DNA of 64,000 nt from Sulfurimonas sp. UBA2011 (GCA_002335055.1 DDCH01000011.1:187753-251752), one strand, 5' to 3'; positions 1 to 9,252 are shown, counted from the first letter of the stretch. Numbers and translations are program-made. Notes: generated by a model from the letters alone, not told the origin.

Positions 1-95
1 CAAGGATTTAGGGCCTAAATTTTGATTTTGACTATAATTTATTTCCTTTTAATAAGGAACTGATAAAATACTAAAGATAAAAAAAGAGGTGAATT

Positions 96-1160
96 TTGGA
101 AATACTACTAGAAGAATTTTATAAAATAGACCTAAATTTGGAAAAATATCATTTTAGAAAACTCTATTTAGATGATAAAAGTTATCAAATAAATGGAATA
201 ACACACAGCGGTAAAACCAAACTTGTTAAAAACTATCTCTTAGGTCTAAAAAAAAGTACCTACCTTTATATAAACTGTGATGATATTCGTATAGATATAG
301 AAGCACTCAACAAACATCTTAACTCTTTTTGTAATAGAAATAAAATAGATGTACTTGTTCTTGATAACTATAAAGAGGAGATAAAGTTTGCTAATGTCTC
401 TCAGCTTATCATTACTTGTGAGACTCATTATAAGATAGATGTGTTAGAAACACTACAACTTTATCCTCTAGACTATGAAGAATTTCTCGCCTTTGAGCAT
501 AAATACGACTCTTCAGCTCTTAACCATTTCTTCCAACTTGGTGGTTTCGCCCATATGCATAGGGTAAGTGCAGATGAGAGAAACCTTAACATACAGAGGA
601 TGCTGCGTTTGGCTCTAGATGATGTTGCCGTTGATATTATAACCCTCTGTGCAAAGCTTGTGTCACAGAAACTCTCTGCGTTTACAATATATGAACGTTT
701 AAAACAGAGTCGTAAAATATCTAAAGATAAACTCTATAAATCATTTGATACACTTGTCTCAAAAAACTATATACATCTTTTAGAGAAGTTTGAACATTCA
801 CGAGCTACAAAAAAAGTTTACCTTTGTGATACATCTTTAAAAACTGCCCTTACAATTGAAAAGAACTTTGGAAACTTTTTTGAAAACATGGTCTTTTTAG
901 AACTTCTCAAATCTGGAGTAGATTGTTACTATGATGATGAGATAGATTTTTATCTACCTAAAACTAATGAAATTATTCTTTGTAAACCATTGGTGGATGA
1001 GAGACGTTTGTTTAAAAAGTTAGAAGCTATAGAAGCTTTTATCTTTACTCATTCTATACATAAAGTAACTGTTATCAGTATGAACAAAGAGGGAGGACTC
1101 TCCCACCCTCTTGCTAAAGTTGAGATTGTCCCTTTTGATATTTGGGCGTTAGGAGATTAG
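96..1160 (+). CDS. AAA-type P-loop ATPase of unknown role
   Basis: A 354-residue protein starting at TTG, with a purine-rich ribosome site (AGAGGTG, 85-91) a few bases upstream; the in-frame TGA at 90-92 leaves no earlier choice except ATT at 93. A Walker A motif GITHSGKT lies at about residues 33-40 and a Walker B-like hydrophobic strand VLVLDNY at about 86-92. The middle and C-terminal parts look like the winged-helix and nuclease-like tail of archaeal/bacterial ATPases of the DUF4143 kind, but no clear nuclease active site is visible. It sits 51 bp upstream of rnhB on the same strand and may be co-transcribed with it. No specific function can be named; ATP binding is well supported and the rest is inference. 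Confidence 0.75.
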   Translation: MEILLEEFYKIDLNLEKYHFRKLYLDDKSYQINGITHSGKTKLVKNYLLGLKKSTYLYINCDDIRIDIEALNKHLNSFCNRNKIDVLVLDNYKEEIKFANVSQLIITCETHYKIDVLETLQLYPLDYEEFLAFEHKYDSSALNHFFQLGGFAHMHRVSADERNLNIQRMLRLALDDVAVDIITLCAKLVSQKLSAFTIYERLKQSRKISKDKLYKSFDTLVSKNYIHLLEKFEHSRATKKVYLCDTSLKTALTIEKNFGNFFENMVFLELLKSGVDCYYDDEIDFYLPKTNEIILCKPLVDERRLFKKLEAIEAFIFTHSIHKVTVISMNKEGGLSHPLAKVEIVPFDIWALGD

Positions 1161-1211
1161 AAGATTGTTAATATGTTAAAATACCGTGATTACTTTGTTT
1201 AAGGAGTTTAG

Positions 1212-1754
1212 ATGTTATGCGGAATAGATGAAGCTGGTCGTGGACCTATTGCTGGTGACTTAGTAGTTGCTGGATGTATTTTTAATTCAGACACAAATAT
1301 ATCTGGGCTCAATGACTCTAAAAAGATTAGTGAGAAACGCAGATATGAGATTTTTGAAGAGATTGTTCCAAATACTTCATACCATATTGTAGTTATCTCT
1401 CCACAAGCACTAGATGAGTTTGGTATCTCAAAGTGTATGACTAAAGCTCTTTTAGAGATAAAAGAGCATTTGCCAACAGACTCTTACCTTTTTGATGGAA
1501 ACACTACATTTGGAGTTGAGGGACTAGATACCATGGTTAAAGCTGATGGAAAAGTTGCAGAGGTTAGTGCTGCATCGATACTTGCCAAAGTAACCCATGA
1601 CCGAAATATCATTCGTGATGCAAAGATATACCCTGAGTATGGCTTTGAGAGACATAAGGGTTATGGCACTGCGTTTCATGTTGAAAAAATCAAAGAATTT
1701 GGCTACTGCGATATCCATAGAAGAAGTTTTAAACTCAAAGCACTGCAACAATAA
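1212..1754 (+). CDS. rnhB: Ribonuclease HII
   Basis: Cleaves the RNA strand of RNA-DNA hybrids and removes misincorporated ribonucleotides from genomic DNA. The 180-residue protein opens with the family signature GIDEAGRGPIAG, whose Asp and Glu bind the catalytic metals. Further family motifs follow: LNDSKKIS, then VKADGKV and SAASILAKVTHDR, and a C-terminal GYGTAFH. Length is normal to slightly short for RNase HII. The start ATG follows a good AAGGAG site at 1200-1205. It runs towards moeA on the opposite strand and is separated from it by a stem-loop. Confidence 0.97.
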   Translation: MLCGIDEAGRGPIAGDLVVAGCIFNSDTNISGLNDSKKISEKRRYEIFEEIVPNTSYHIVVISPQALDEFGISKCMTKALLEIKEHLPTDSYLFDGNTTFGVEGLDTMVKADGKVAEVSAASILAKVTHDRNIIRDAKIYPEYGFERHKGYGTAFHVEKIKEFGYCDIHRRSFKLKALQQ

Positions 1755-1801
1755 AAATATAAATGAAATGTGTGAAGATAGCTGGAGTTGGTAGTCAAAC
1801 A

Positions 1802-1824
1802 ATCCTAGTGTTTACAACTAGGAT
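1802..1824. terminator. Stem-loop between convergent rnhB and moeA
   Basis: Perfect 8-bp inverted repeat ATCCTAGT/ACTAGGAT with a 7-nt loop, placed between two convergent genes. There is no long T-run on either side, so if it terminates transcription it is a weak or bidirectional terminator. Confidence 0.45.
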
Positions 1825-1858
1825 AAACTAAATACATCTCAATATTTTATGTAAAATA

Positions 1859-3070
1859 TTATAAAGTATCCAAAAGTATCACATTTACATATGTACCTGC
1901 TTCTAAGAACTTATCTTCTTCGCCAGCTACCATAAGTGCAGACTGACTTAACATATTTACTAAAATAGCAGAACTCCCTACTTTTTTACCCTCAAAGTTT
2001 ACAAAGTACTCTCCATCTTCGACGACAACATTACATGCTGTAAACTCAGTAAAACGACTACGTTTTTTAAAGTCGCTTGAGAGTTTTGCTGCAACTGTTT
2101 TGTAAGCCTTATCTCTACCCAACATCTTTGCAACTAAAGGTAGTACATAAAGTATCGCTGTCACCGTTGAAGAGTAAGCAAAACCGGGAAGTGCTAAAAC
2201 AAACTTCTCTTCACGCTTTGCAACCATGATATGACGACCTGGCTTGATTCCTACACCTTTGTAAACAACTTCTGCACCTAAACGCGGCACTATATCTTTT
2301 ACAAAGTCATAATCACCAACACTCACACCACCAGTACTCACAAGAATATCAGCAGACTCTAATGCTGTCTGAAATGTTTGCATGAGTGCATCTTTATCAT
2401 CTGGTGCAGTTCCAAGTTGTATTACCTCAGCTCCTGCTTGCTCAAATAGAGCTGCAAGAGTATAGTTGTTTGAACTTCTTATTTGAGCAGGGTTATCAGA
2501 GTTTTCTCCAAGGTCAAGAATCTCACTTCCCGTAGCTATCACTGCTACACGAGGACGGATTGCTACTTTGACCATAACTTGATTCAGACCTGCCATTACA
2601 CCTATCTCAGCAAAGGCAATCTTTGTGCCTTTATTTATAAGAATATCACCTGAGTGATAACCCTCTCCAATAGGACGTACTGCATTTGCTAAAACCACTT
2701 CTTCGTTTATAGTGATTTTTGCATCTTCGTATGTAACATTTTCTATCTGGATAAGTGTATCTGAACCCATGGGCATCATAGAACCTGTAAATGTTTTGAT
2801 ACACTCACCACTCTTTACAACTCTAGTCTCATCGTGACCAGCAGGATTATCTCCTAAAACTGTTAAAGTCCTTAAACTTAAATCTTCATGTTTAAGAGCA
2901 TAACCATCCATAGAAGCCGTAGGAAACTGTGGATCATTAAACTCAGCTACTATATCAACAGCTAAAATACGACCAAGAGAAGCACTCAGAGGTACTCTCT
3001 CATATCTACTCGCATTTACATGGAGTAAATCCAACATATTTTGGCTTGTCTCATACGATAATAAATCCAT
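1859..3070 (-). CDS. moeA: Molybdopterin molybdenumtransferase MoeA-like protein (divergent copy)
   Basis: Belongs to the MoeA family, which inserts molybdate into adenylylated molybdopterin, the last step of molybdenum cofactor synthesis in the cytoplasm. About 403 residues, normal for the family. Visible motifs are SMDGYAL near residue 52, TGSMMP, and TGGVSVGDYDF near 250. The usual LPGNP motif near 295 is replaced by LPGFA, so this copy is altered at a conserved site. I prefer the ATG at 3070, behind a GAGGA site, over the GTG just upstream. It is the last gene of a moaD-moaE-moeA operon, 12 bp after moaE. A second, canonical moeA lies at 3867-5084 on the other strand. The two may divide the work or handle different substrates; that is inference. 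Confidence 0.9.
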   Translation of the reverse strand: MDLLSYETSQNMLDLLHVNASRYERVPLSASLGRILAVDIVAEFNDPQFPTASMDGYALKHEDLSLRTLTVLGDNPAGHDETRVVKSGECIKTFTGSMMPMGSDTLIQIENVTYEDAKITINEEVVLANAVRPIGEGYHSGDILINKGTKIAFAEIGVMAGLNQVMVKVAIRPRVAVIATGSEILDLGENSDNPAQIRSSNNYTLAALFEQAGAEVIQLGTAPDDKDALMQTFQTALESADILVSTGGVSVGDYDFVKDIVPRLGAEVVYKGVGIKPGRHIMVAKREEKFVLALPGFAYSSTVTAILYVLPLVAKMLGRDKAYKTVAAKLSSDFKKRSRFTEFTACNVVVEDGEYFVNFEGKKVGSSAILVNMLSQSALMVAGEEDKFLEAGTYVNVILLDTL

Positions 3071-3082
3071 CACTAATATCCT

Positions 3083-3520
3083 CTAGGCTAATAATCCACT
3101 GCCGCTAATTGCAGTAGAACGATCTTTTGCATAAATACGTTGTCCATCTTTTAAATCATACTTCCATATAGGAGCACTCGCTTTAAAGTCTTCAACAAAT
3201 TCATCTATAAACTCTAAAGCCACTCTGCGTTTAGGTGAAAAAACTGCGGCTATATATGAAGACTCGTGAAGCATCACATCGCCTTTTGAGTGTGCCATTT
3301 TTATCTTTGCACCTTTTTCTTTTGCTTTTATTTGCCATGAAGCGAACCATGACTCTAAAATAGGCTCATATACATCAAAACTTAGTCCCTCTATACCATA
3401 TTCACTTCTTACAGTTCCAACAAAAGGAATATATGCACCATAATTACTTGTTGCTTCTTCTTCGTACCATGTTTTGAGTATTGTTGGTACATCAAGGGCA
3501 CCATCGAATAAACTGAGCAT
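3083..3520 (-). CDS. moaE: Molybdopterin synthase catalytic subunit
   Basis: Large subunit of molybdopterin synthase, which converts cyclic pyranopterin monophosphate to molybdopterin with sulfur supplied by the MoaD C-terminus. The 145-residue protein has the family core FVGTVRSE near residue 33, HSKGDVMLHESSYIAAV in the middle, and the catalytic lysine region APIWKYD near 115-121. It begins 3 bp after the moaD stop codon, so the two subunits are probably made in equal amounts by translational coupling. Its start has no separate Shine-Dalgarno beyond the G-rich 3' end of moaD. Confidence 0.95.
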   Translation of the reverse strand: MLSLFDGALDVPTILKTWYEEEATSNYGAYIPFVGTVRSEYGIEGLSFDVYEPILESWFASWQIKAKEKGAKIKMAHSKGDVMLHESSYIAAVFSPKRRVALEFIDEFVEDFKASAPIWKYDLKDGQRIYAKDRSTAISGSGLLA

Positions 3521-3523
3521 AGT

Positions 3524-3745
3524 TTAACCACCACATACAGGAGGAAGAAGAGATATCTTATCCCCATCTTTAAGTGGTGCTTCAAGACTTGTCACTAAAG
3601 TATCGTTAAGTGCTACAGCACAAGACTCTAACCAGTCACTTACTTCAGCATCAGCTTGCAGTATTTTTGCTAATTCATTTAAGTTACTTATATCTAACTC
3701 TAATGCTTCTTTTTGTATAGGTCCTAAAAACTCAACTCTAACCAT
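3524..3745 (-). CDS. moaD: Molybdopterin synthase sulfur-carrier subunit
   Basis: Small ubiquitin-fold sulfur carrier of 73 residues. It ends in the diagnostic Gly-Gly (PPVCGG), which is thiocarboxylated and donates sulfur in the MoaE active site. The LLPPVxGG ending and the length are typical of MoaD. The ATG follows an AGGAAA site. First gene of the moaD-moaE-moeA operon. The gene faces the second moeA across a 121-bp divergent intergenic region that must hold both promoters. Confidence 0.95.
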   Translation of the reverse strand: MVRVEFLGPIQKEALELDISNLNELAKILQADAEVSDWLESCAVALNDTLVTSLEAPLKDGDKISLLPPVCGG

Positions 3746-3831
3746 AATAATTTCCTATCTATATCAATAATAGCAATTATATCTAAGTAATACTAAGGGT
3801 TTTATGAGGAGTCAAATTAAGAAAATAACAA

Positions 3832-3837
3832 TATAAT
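3832..3837 (+). promoter_or_regulatory. Likely -10 element of the second moeA
   Basis: A TATAAT hexamer 29 bp upstream of the moeA ATG at 3867; an AAGGA ribosome site follows at 3854-3858. No convincing -35 box is seen, which is common in this phylum. Confidence 0.45.
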
Positions 3838-3866
3838 AAACCTATAAAAGACTAAGGATACTAACT

Positions 3867-5084
3867 ATGGCTATTTCTGTTGAGAAGGCACTTGAACTCA
3901 TCTATACAAATGTTAAAAAAACATCACTTTGCATTCTACCAATAGAGCAATGTTTAGGTTGTATCCTAGCACAAGATATCCTAGCCACACATAGTCTTCC
4001 ACCCTTCGACAACTCTGCCATGGATGGGTATGCTGTGAAACTCGAAGACTCAGGTAAAAGTGTTAAAGTTGAAGCAACAATTTTTGCTGGAGACAACTTT
4101 AATGGAGTAGTAAACGCAGGTTTTGCCATCAAGATAATGACAGGTGCTAAAATCCCTTTAGGAACACAGTGTATAGTTCCTATCGAAGATATACAAAAAA
4201 TAGATGATGGTGTAGTGCTTCCTGAGAATTTAGTAATAAGTAAACATATTCGTTTAGCGGGAGAAGACATCAAAAAAGAGATACCTCTTTTATATGTAGG
4301 GGATACTATAAATGCACATCAGATAACTCTACTCGCTTCACAGGGGATAAGCCATATTAAAGTACATAAAGCTCCTCGTGTAGCTGTATTTGCATCTGGG
4401 AATGAGTTAAAAATGCACTTTGAGACAGTAACAGCCTATCAACTCTATAATACTAACACACCAACACTGCTTGCCCGGGCCGAGGAGTTAGGCTGTAGAG
4501 TTGAGTTTATTGGAACTGCTTTGGATACCTTAGAGGATTTAAAGGCACATGTAAAAAGTGCTTTAGAGTGCGACCTCGTCATCACAAGTGGTGGAGTAAG
4601 TGTTGGTGATGCTGACTTTACAAAAGAGGCTTTTTCTGATTTTGGATACAATATACTCTTTGACAAGATAGATATAAAACCTGGTAAACCTACAACTTTT
4701 GGAAAAGTTGGTGAAACACTTATTTTAAACCTTCCAGGAAACCCTCTTGCTGCTGCTCTTAATTTTGAGCTTTTTGCCACAAGCATTATCCGTGCACTTA
4801 CTGGTGCAAAAAGTAAATTTGCAAATCCCATAATTGCTAAAATGAAAACAGATTATTCTCTTCGTGTGGGACGTCGTTGTTTAGTACCTGGAGACTTTGA
4901 TGGGGAGTTTTTTACTCCTTGTGAGCATTTTGCACCAGGGATGGTCTCACCCCTTGGATATGCAAACAGTTTTATTATGATAGGTGAGTCTTGTAAAGCC
5001 TTAAGTGAAAATACCGAAGTAAAAGTTATAAGTACAAAGTTTAATTTCACCGCTACTAAGTATAAAAGTCTAGTCTCTCTTTAA
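3867..5084 (+). CDS. moeA2: Molybdopterin molybdenumtransferase (canonical copy)
   Basis: 405-residue MoeA-family enzyme for molybdate insertion into molybdopterin. It keeps all the usual motifs: NSAMDGYAV near residue 50, MTGAKIP, SGGVSVGDADF near 240, and an intact NLPGNPLAAAL near 290, followed by the C-terminal beta domain. It therefore looks like the orthodox enzyme of the two MoeA proteins here. The gene is divergent from moaD and has its own -10 box and ribosome site. Its last 15 bp overlap the end of the convergent membrane glycosyltransferase gene, so no terminator separates them. Confidence 0.95.
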   Translation: MAISVEKALELIYTNVKKTSLCILPIEQCLGCILAQDILATHSLPPFDNSAMDGYAVKLEDSGKSVKVEATIFAGDNFNGVVNAGFAIKIMTGAKIPLGTQCIVPIEDIQKIDDGVVLPENLVISKHIRLAGEDIKKEIPLLYVGDTINAHQITLLASQGISHIKVHKAPRVAVFASGNELKMHFETVTAYQLYNTNTPTLLARAEELGCRVEFIGTALDTLEDLKAHVKSALECDLVITSGGVSVGDADFTKEAFSDFGYNILFDKIDIKPGKPTTFGKVGETLILNLPGNPLAAALNFELFATSIIRALTGAKSKFANPIIAKMKTDYSLRVGRRCLVPGDFDGEFFTPCEHFAPGMVSPLGYANSFIMIGESCKALSENTEVKVISTKFNFTATKYKSLVSL

Positions 5085-6791
5085 CTTTAAAATATAGTAG
5101 TTCTTTTGAATATCACTTATATTTTTTGACTTAAAGTACTGTACAAATTTACTCTCTCCATTTGGACCTTTTCCATGAGTCAACCATCTCTTCCAAAGAT
5201 AAATGTCAAAATCTTTCATACTCAAATGTTCTGGAAGATTTTGTTCAAACTCTTCGAGCCTATTGTCTCCTTCAACTATCACAGAACCACCATCTATGAT
5301 AAATAGTGCTAGTTCTTCTTTAGAAAAGAGGCCGACTACATCCACACCAGCCCAAAAGTTAAGTGCCCCATATTGGTTCCAGTAGTTCTTAAAGAGGTTA
5401 TAATCCCCAAGAGGTTTTGTAATTTTATTCATTTTTACATACTCTTGAAGACCTTTAATTTCTCCTTTTCCAAAACTTTGAAGCATCAAACTCAGCATTA
5501 AAAGTAGAGGGATAAATGCAAGACTTAAGATTAAAGGACACTCTTTTAAAACCTTTTTACTCTCATAATGAACAAACCATAAAGTAAATACTAATGTAAA
5601 CACAGCTAAAGGGAAAAGTAGCGGTGACCACCACTCAGGCATAGGTGATAAACGCAGATAAAGAGCTATAACAAGCAAAGGAACAAGAGAGAGTACATAA
5701 GAGCTGAGACGCATCAAAAAGATATATGTTTTCTCATATTCCTTTAGGTAAGCACGAAAAAAGATATATGCCATAAGCATAGTTGCACTCACAATAGGTA
5801 ATGCATAAATATCACCACGATAAGGATGAAAAGTAAAAAAGAGCAGTGTTGGTGTTGATAAGGCAATACCAAGTTTAATAAGTCTTCTCTCATTTGGATT
5901 GAGTACACTTCTCTTTTTAAACAAAGTTTTATAAAAAGCCAACCCATAAGAGAAGATAGCCACAAACATAAAAGGTGCTAAAAAATATGTAAAGATTGGG
6001 AAAAATGCAGTAGTCCAAGGTACACCGTTTGAGCCCTTACTTAAAGACTCTCTTAGTATATAAGTATCTATAAAAGCATCCATGTCATAGATAAGTATAG
6101 GTAGATAACCCGCTATACTTATAGCTATACCAAAAGCTATTGCCACATAGTTTTTCCACTCTTGTGCTCTTGTTTTTATCTGCATTGTTAGTGTCCAGTA
6201 GAGAACAACACTCAGCCCTAAAAAAAGGCTATATGCAGGAGACTTTAACCAACCAGCAAGTCCTATCACAGCCCATAAAAGGAGTAAGTACCTCATACTA
6301 GTATCTCTATCTGCTTTATCTAATAAGTAGAGGATGATTCCATAAAGAACAACAAGTTCAGCTTCCATCTGTGAAGCGAAAGAGTGAGAATAAACGCCAA
6401 CACTAAGTACTACACAAAGCGCATAAAAGAATGCCCATCCAGTATCATCCAGTGCTGTTTTTAAAAATCTAAAAAGAAGAATTGCTAAAAGGATGAGTCC
6501 AAAAAAGTTCATATACACAAGTGCGAACATGCTGTGTGTACCAAAAAGGATAAAACCAACTCGTAAAAGTATAAAGTGTAGGGGACCTTTGTAATAATCT
6601 GGTTCATTAAAAAGAGTTTGCATAAACCAATGCCCATCACGGTGCATTTCTAAAGCTTGTGAGATATAGGTCTTTTGATCACCCGTAGTTGGAAGGTACA
6701 TATCTAACATAAAGTAAAGATATGTAAGTGTTATAAAAAATATTAGTGAAGTTTGTGGGTATTTAAGCAGTAGACTTCGTAGTTGTATCAT
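5070..6791 (-). CDS. Polytopic membrane glycosyltransferase (ArnT/PMT-like)
   Basis: A 573-residue membrane protein with roughly a dozen hydrophobic segments in its first 440 residues and a soluble C-terminal domain of about 130 residues. The N-terminal loop carries an acidic GDQKTY and a YYKGPLHF stretch, as in GT-C fold enzymes of the ArnT/PMT family that move sugars from polyprenyl-phosphate carriers to periplasmic acceptors. The donor and acceptor cannot be told from the sequence; lipid A or another surface glycan is possible. It follows queD by 5 bp and is likely the last gene of the moaA-queE-queD transcript, although its role is unrelated. Its end overlaps moeA2 by 15 bp. Confidence 0.8.
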   Translation of the reverse strand: MIQLRSLLLKYPQTSLIFFITLTYLYFMLDMYLPTTGDQKTYISQALEMHRDGHWFMQTLFNEPDYYKGPLHFILLRVGFILFGTHSMFALVYMNFFGLILLAILLFRFLKTALDDTGWAFFYALCVVLSVGVYSHSFASQMEAELVVLYGIILYLLDKADRDTSMRYLLLLWAVIGLAGWLKSPAYSLFLGLSVVLYWTLTMQIKTRAQEWKNYVAIAFGIAISIAGYLPILIYDMDAFIDTYILRESLSKGSNGVPWTTAFFPIFTYFLAPFMFVAIFSYGLAFYKTLFKKRSVLNPNERRLIKLGIALSTPTLLFFTFHPYRGDIYALPIVSATMLMAYIFFRAYLKEYEKTYIFLMRLSSYVLSLVPLLVIALYLRLSPMPEWWSPLLFPLAVFTLVFTLWFVHYESKKVLKECPLILSLAFIPLLLMLSLMLQSFGKGEIKGLQEYVKMNKITKPLGDYNLFKNYWNQYGALNFWAGVDVVGLFSKEELALFIIDGGSVIVEGDNRLEEFEQNLPEHLSMKDFDIYLWKRWLTHGKGPNGESKFVQYFKSKNISDIQKNYYILKLKRD

Positions 6792-6796
6792 CTACT

Positions 6797-7378
6797 TTAA
6801 ACACTCTTAGGGTTAATAAACATCTCGCCAGCTATCATTTTTGTCAGGAGTTTAGAATCATTAAAATCATTTAAAACTTCATCTGAGAACTTTATGTCTT
6901 TTAAGTGTAGTTCACCCATCTCTTTTGAGTAAGCATCACCCTTAAAACATTGTGCATAACCTGTTGCTGTTTCATGAACTATAACAGAGTTTACCTTTAC
7001 CTCTTTTTCACCATTAAGTGTAGAAGTAAGTTTTAAAAGTGCATCAATGAGAACAAAGATAACACGAGAAAACTGTTCAGCAGAAGGTGAAACAGGAAGT
7101 TCTACCCATCTAACAGAGTGTTTTTTCATATCTTTTATGTAAGAGTCTTCATCCTCACTCCAAAGTGTAATAGCATGATCAAAAGACTCTATCAAATCTT
7201 TCATATTTTGTTTCATCAAACCAAAGTCATAAACCATCTGTCCATTATCTAAAAAGTTTGATTCAAAAAGGACTTCTATAATGTAAGAGTGTCCATGAAC
7301 AGAACTACGACACTTCACACTAGAGCACCCTCTAACGATATGAGCATTTTCAAATTTAAATTGTTTTCTAATAATCAT
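6797..7378 (-). CDS. queD: 6-carboxy-5,6,7,8-tetrahydropterin synthase (QueD), extended form
   Basis: Converts dihydroneopterin triphosphate to 6-carboxytetrahydropterin, second step of the queuosine/7-deazaguanine pathway. Zinc-binding histidines are visible in FENAHIV and in SVHGHSY, with the catalytic Cys just before the latter (CRSSVHGH). DHAITL near residue 73 and a late glutamate in VIVHETA complete the usual set. At 193 residues it is longer than the usual 120-140; extra sequence lies between the DH and HET motifs and at the C-terminus. It overlaps the queE stop codon (TAATGA), so the two are translationally coupled. Confidence 0.9.
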   Translation of the reverse strand: MIIRKQFKFENAHIVRGCSSVKCRSSVHGHSYIIEVLFESNFLDNGQMVYDFGLMKQNMKDLIESFDHAITLWSEDEDSYIKDMKKHSVRWVELPVSPSAEQFSRVIFVLIDALLKLTSTLNGEKEVKVNSVIVHETATGYAQCFKGDAYSKEMGELHLKDIKFSDEVLNDFNDSKLLTKMIAGEMFINPKSV

Positions 7379-8136
7379 TACACACCTTTATTTACATCCC
7401 AGATTCTTATATGAAGCCTATCACTAAAATTATACCCTTTTGCTTTACAAAACTCTATAAGAGGTTCACTGTTTCTCTCAACTTCCTCTTTAGAACCACC
7501 AACAGGCATGCAGTAGACTGCTGTTTTAGGAGAATGAACTAAAATTTTAGAGAGTTCTTCTTCTAGCCCTAAATTAATAGACTCAGCATCTATACTAAAC
7601 TTAAAAAAAGCATCTTTAGCATTTCTAGCGATATTATAAATCACATCACCACGTACACGTTTATTTAAAGGTTCAAGAGAGTTGGTGAGTTTAACTGAAA
7701 GTGCGAAAAAGCATTCTTTATAAACTGGGAATGTATCAAAGTCAACATCTAATGATCCATTTGTCTCAAAAGTGATTCGATGCCCTTTTTTTATAAGTGC
7801 TTCTAAAAAATCTGTAAAAGTTCTATCATTTGCATAAATAAGTGGTTCACCACCCGTAAGCACAATGTCGACTGCACCGGGAAGTTCATATAAGTCTAAA
7901 ATACTTAGCAGTTCCCCAGTTTTAGCTATTGGTATCCAGTTATGTGAAAAATGTTCTTTATTTACTGCATATACTGTATCGCAACCGAGTACTTCAGTAC
8001 CATCAGTTGCTTTCTCTGTGCAGCCAAAACCTTCACACTTCATATTACATCCACCAAAACGGAAAAAAAGACTAGGACTACCTACATACTTTCCCTCACC
8101 TTGAATAGAGTAAAAGTGTTCAACGAGATATATCAC
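7378..8136 (-). CDS. queE: 7-carboxy-7-deazaguanine synthase (radical SAM)
   Basis: Radical SAM enzyme that makes 7-carboxy-7-deazaguanine from the QueD product; 252 residues, starting at GTG. The N-terminus HFYSIQGEGKYVG and later VLTGGEPL and TFETNGS are typical of QueE. The cluster loop is unusual. Cys30 and Cys34 are in place, but the third ligand with its following Asp-Thr (CDT) sits at Cys52, giving CX3CX17C with an extra Cys39 between, instead of the usual CX3CX2C. The gene lies 3 bp after moaA, another radical SAM gene, and overlaps queD by one base. Confidence 0.9.
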   Translation of the reverse strand: MIYLVEHFYSIQGEGKYVGSPSLFFRFGGCNMKCEGFGCTEKATDGTEVLGCDTVYAVNKEHFSHNWIPIAKTGELLSILDLYELPGAVDIVLTGGEPLIYANDRTFTDFLEALIKKGHRITFETNGSLDVDFDTFPVYKECFFALSVKLTNSLEPLNKRVRGDVIYNIARNAKDAFFKFSIDAESINLGLEEELSKILVHSPKTAVYCMPVGGSKEEVERNSEPLIEFCKAKGYNFSDRLHIRIWDVNKGV

Positions 8137-8139
8137 GTC

Positions 8140-9105
8140 TTAGCCACCCGTTTCATAAAAAGCGCGAGTTGATACTTCATCGTCATCCCCACCCCAACGA
8201 TTTTTTTCAGGTTTTGTGCGTACTACTTCTTTTAAAACTGCAGCAGCACCTTTTATATCTCCGCGTTTAATAGACTCAGAAATACTCATAGCTTCATCAA
8301 AGTACAGACATGGAATTAAGTTACCCTCTGCTGTAAGGCGAATTCGGTTGCATTGTTTACAAAAGTCATCTGCATATGGTTCGATGATTCCAAATCTATA
8401 ACCATCTTTCATAGTATAATAATGAGAAGGAGAAGTTCCATCAAAACCATCATCGCTAAACTCATATTTTTCACGTAAAATTGATAAAAGTTCAGGAGAC
8501 TTTAGTCCACTAATACCCTCTTTAGCATGCTTGTTTTCCATATACTCAATAAAACGAACACTCATATCTCGTTCTTTACAAAACTCTAAAACATCTATAA
8601 TTTCATTCACATTTACAGTATTCATCGGGACCATATTTACTTTTACTTTTAGACCAACTTTAAGTGCTTCTTCTACACCTTCTAAAACATTTTTGAGAAC
8701 ATCTCTTCCAGCTATATCTTTTGCCACTTCAGGTTTTAGGGTATCAATACTTACATTGATACGTTTAAGTCCTGCATCCTTAAGTCTTTGAGCAGTTCCT
8801 TTGAGTAAAAATGCATTTGTAGTCATTGCTAAATCAATACTCGGTTCGTAATCATAAATCATTTTGATAAATTTGTCTAAGTCTTTGCGAAGAAGTGGTT
8901 CCCCACCTGTAATCCGAATCTTTTTTATACCCTCATCAATTGCAACTTTCATAAATTCAAAAAGTTCTTCAAATGATAATAGGTTCTCTTTTGGAACCCA
9001 AGAGAAAGGCTTTTCTGGCATACAGTAGATACATCTAAAATTACAGCGTTCTGTTACTGAAACACGTAAGTAGTCAACTACTCGGTCATAACTATCAATG
9101 AGCAT
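8140..9105 (-). CDS. moaA: GTP 3',8-cyclase
   Basis: First enzyme of molybdenum cofactor synthesis; with SAM it turns GTP into 3',8-cyclo-dihydro-GTP. The 321-residue protein has the N-terminal 4Fe-4S motif CNFRCIYC, the GGEPLLR SAM motif, and the C-terminal cluster motif CKQC followed 13 residues later by a third Cys. It ends in the Gly-Gly required by MoaA (FYETGG). First gene of moaA-queE-queD-glycosyltransferase. A moaC and a mog/moaB gene are not in the window, so they must be elsewhere. Confidence 0.96.
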   Translation of the reverse strand: MLIDSYDRVVDYLRVSVTERCNFRCIYCMPEKPFSWVPKENLLSFEELFEFMKVAIDEGIKKIRITGGEPLLRKDLDKFIKMIYDYEPSIDLAMTTNAFLLKGTAQRLKDAGLKRINVSIDTLKPEVAKDIAGRDVLKNVLEGVEEALKVGLKVKVNMVPMNTVNVNEIIDVLEFCKERDMSVRFIEYMENKHAKEGISGLKSPELLSILREKYEFSDDGFDGTSPSHYYTMKDGYRFGIIEPYADDFCKQCNRIRLTAEGNLIPCLYFDEAMSISESIKRGDIKGAAAVLKEVVRTKPEKNRWGGDDDEVSTRAFYETGG

Positions 9106-9252
9106 ATAATATCCCTAATTATTTAATTAGTGCCATTATACCCTGAGCAGTTGAAAATCACTTTAGTTATTATTCCCAGCCAGCATTTTTATCATAAGAG
9201 ATAGTAGTTTTATGATACTTTTTTCATAAACAATCTTTTATTTGTATAGACT

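Noticed and set aside
9115..9216. Inverted repeats 9115-9130 and 9191-9216 as operators
   Set aside because: They are AT-only or short with long spacers in AT-rich DNA; no regulator can be named.
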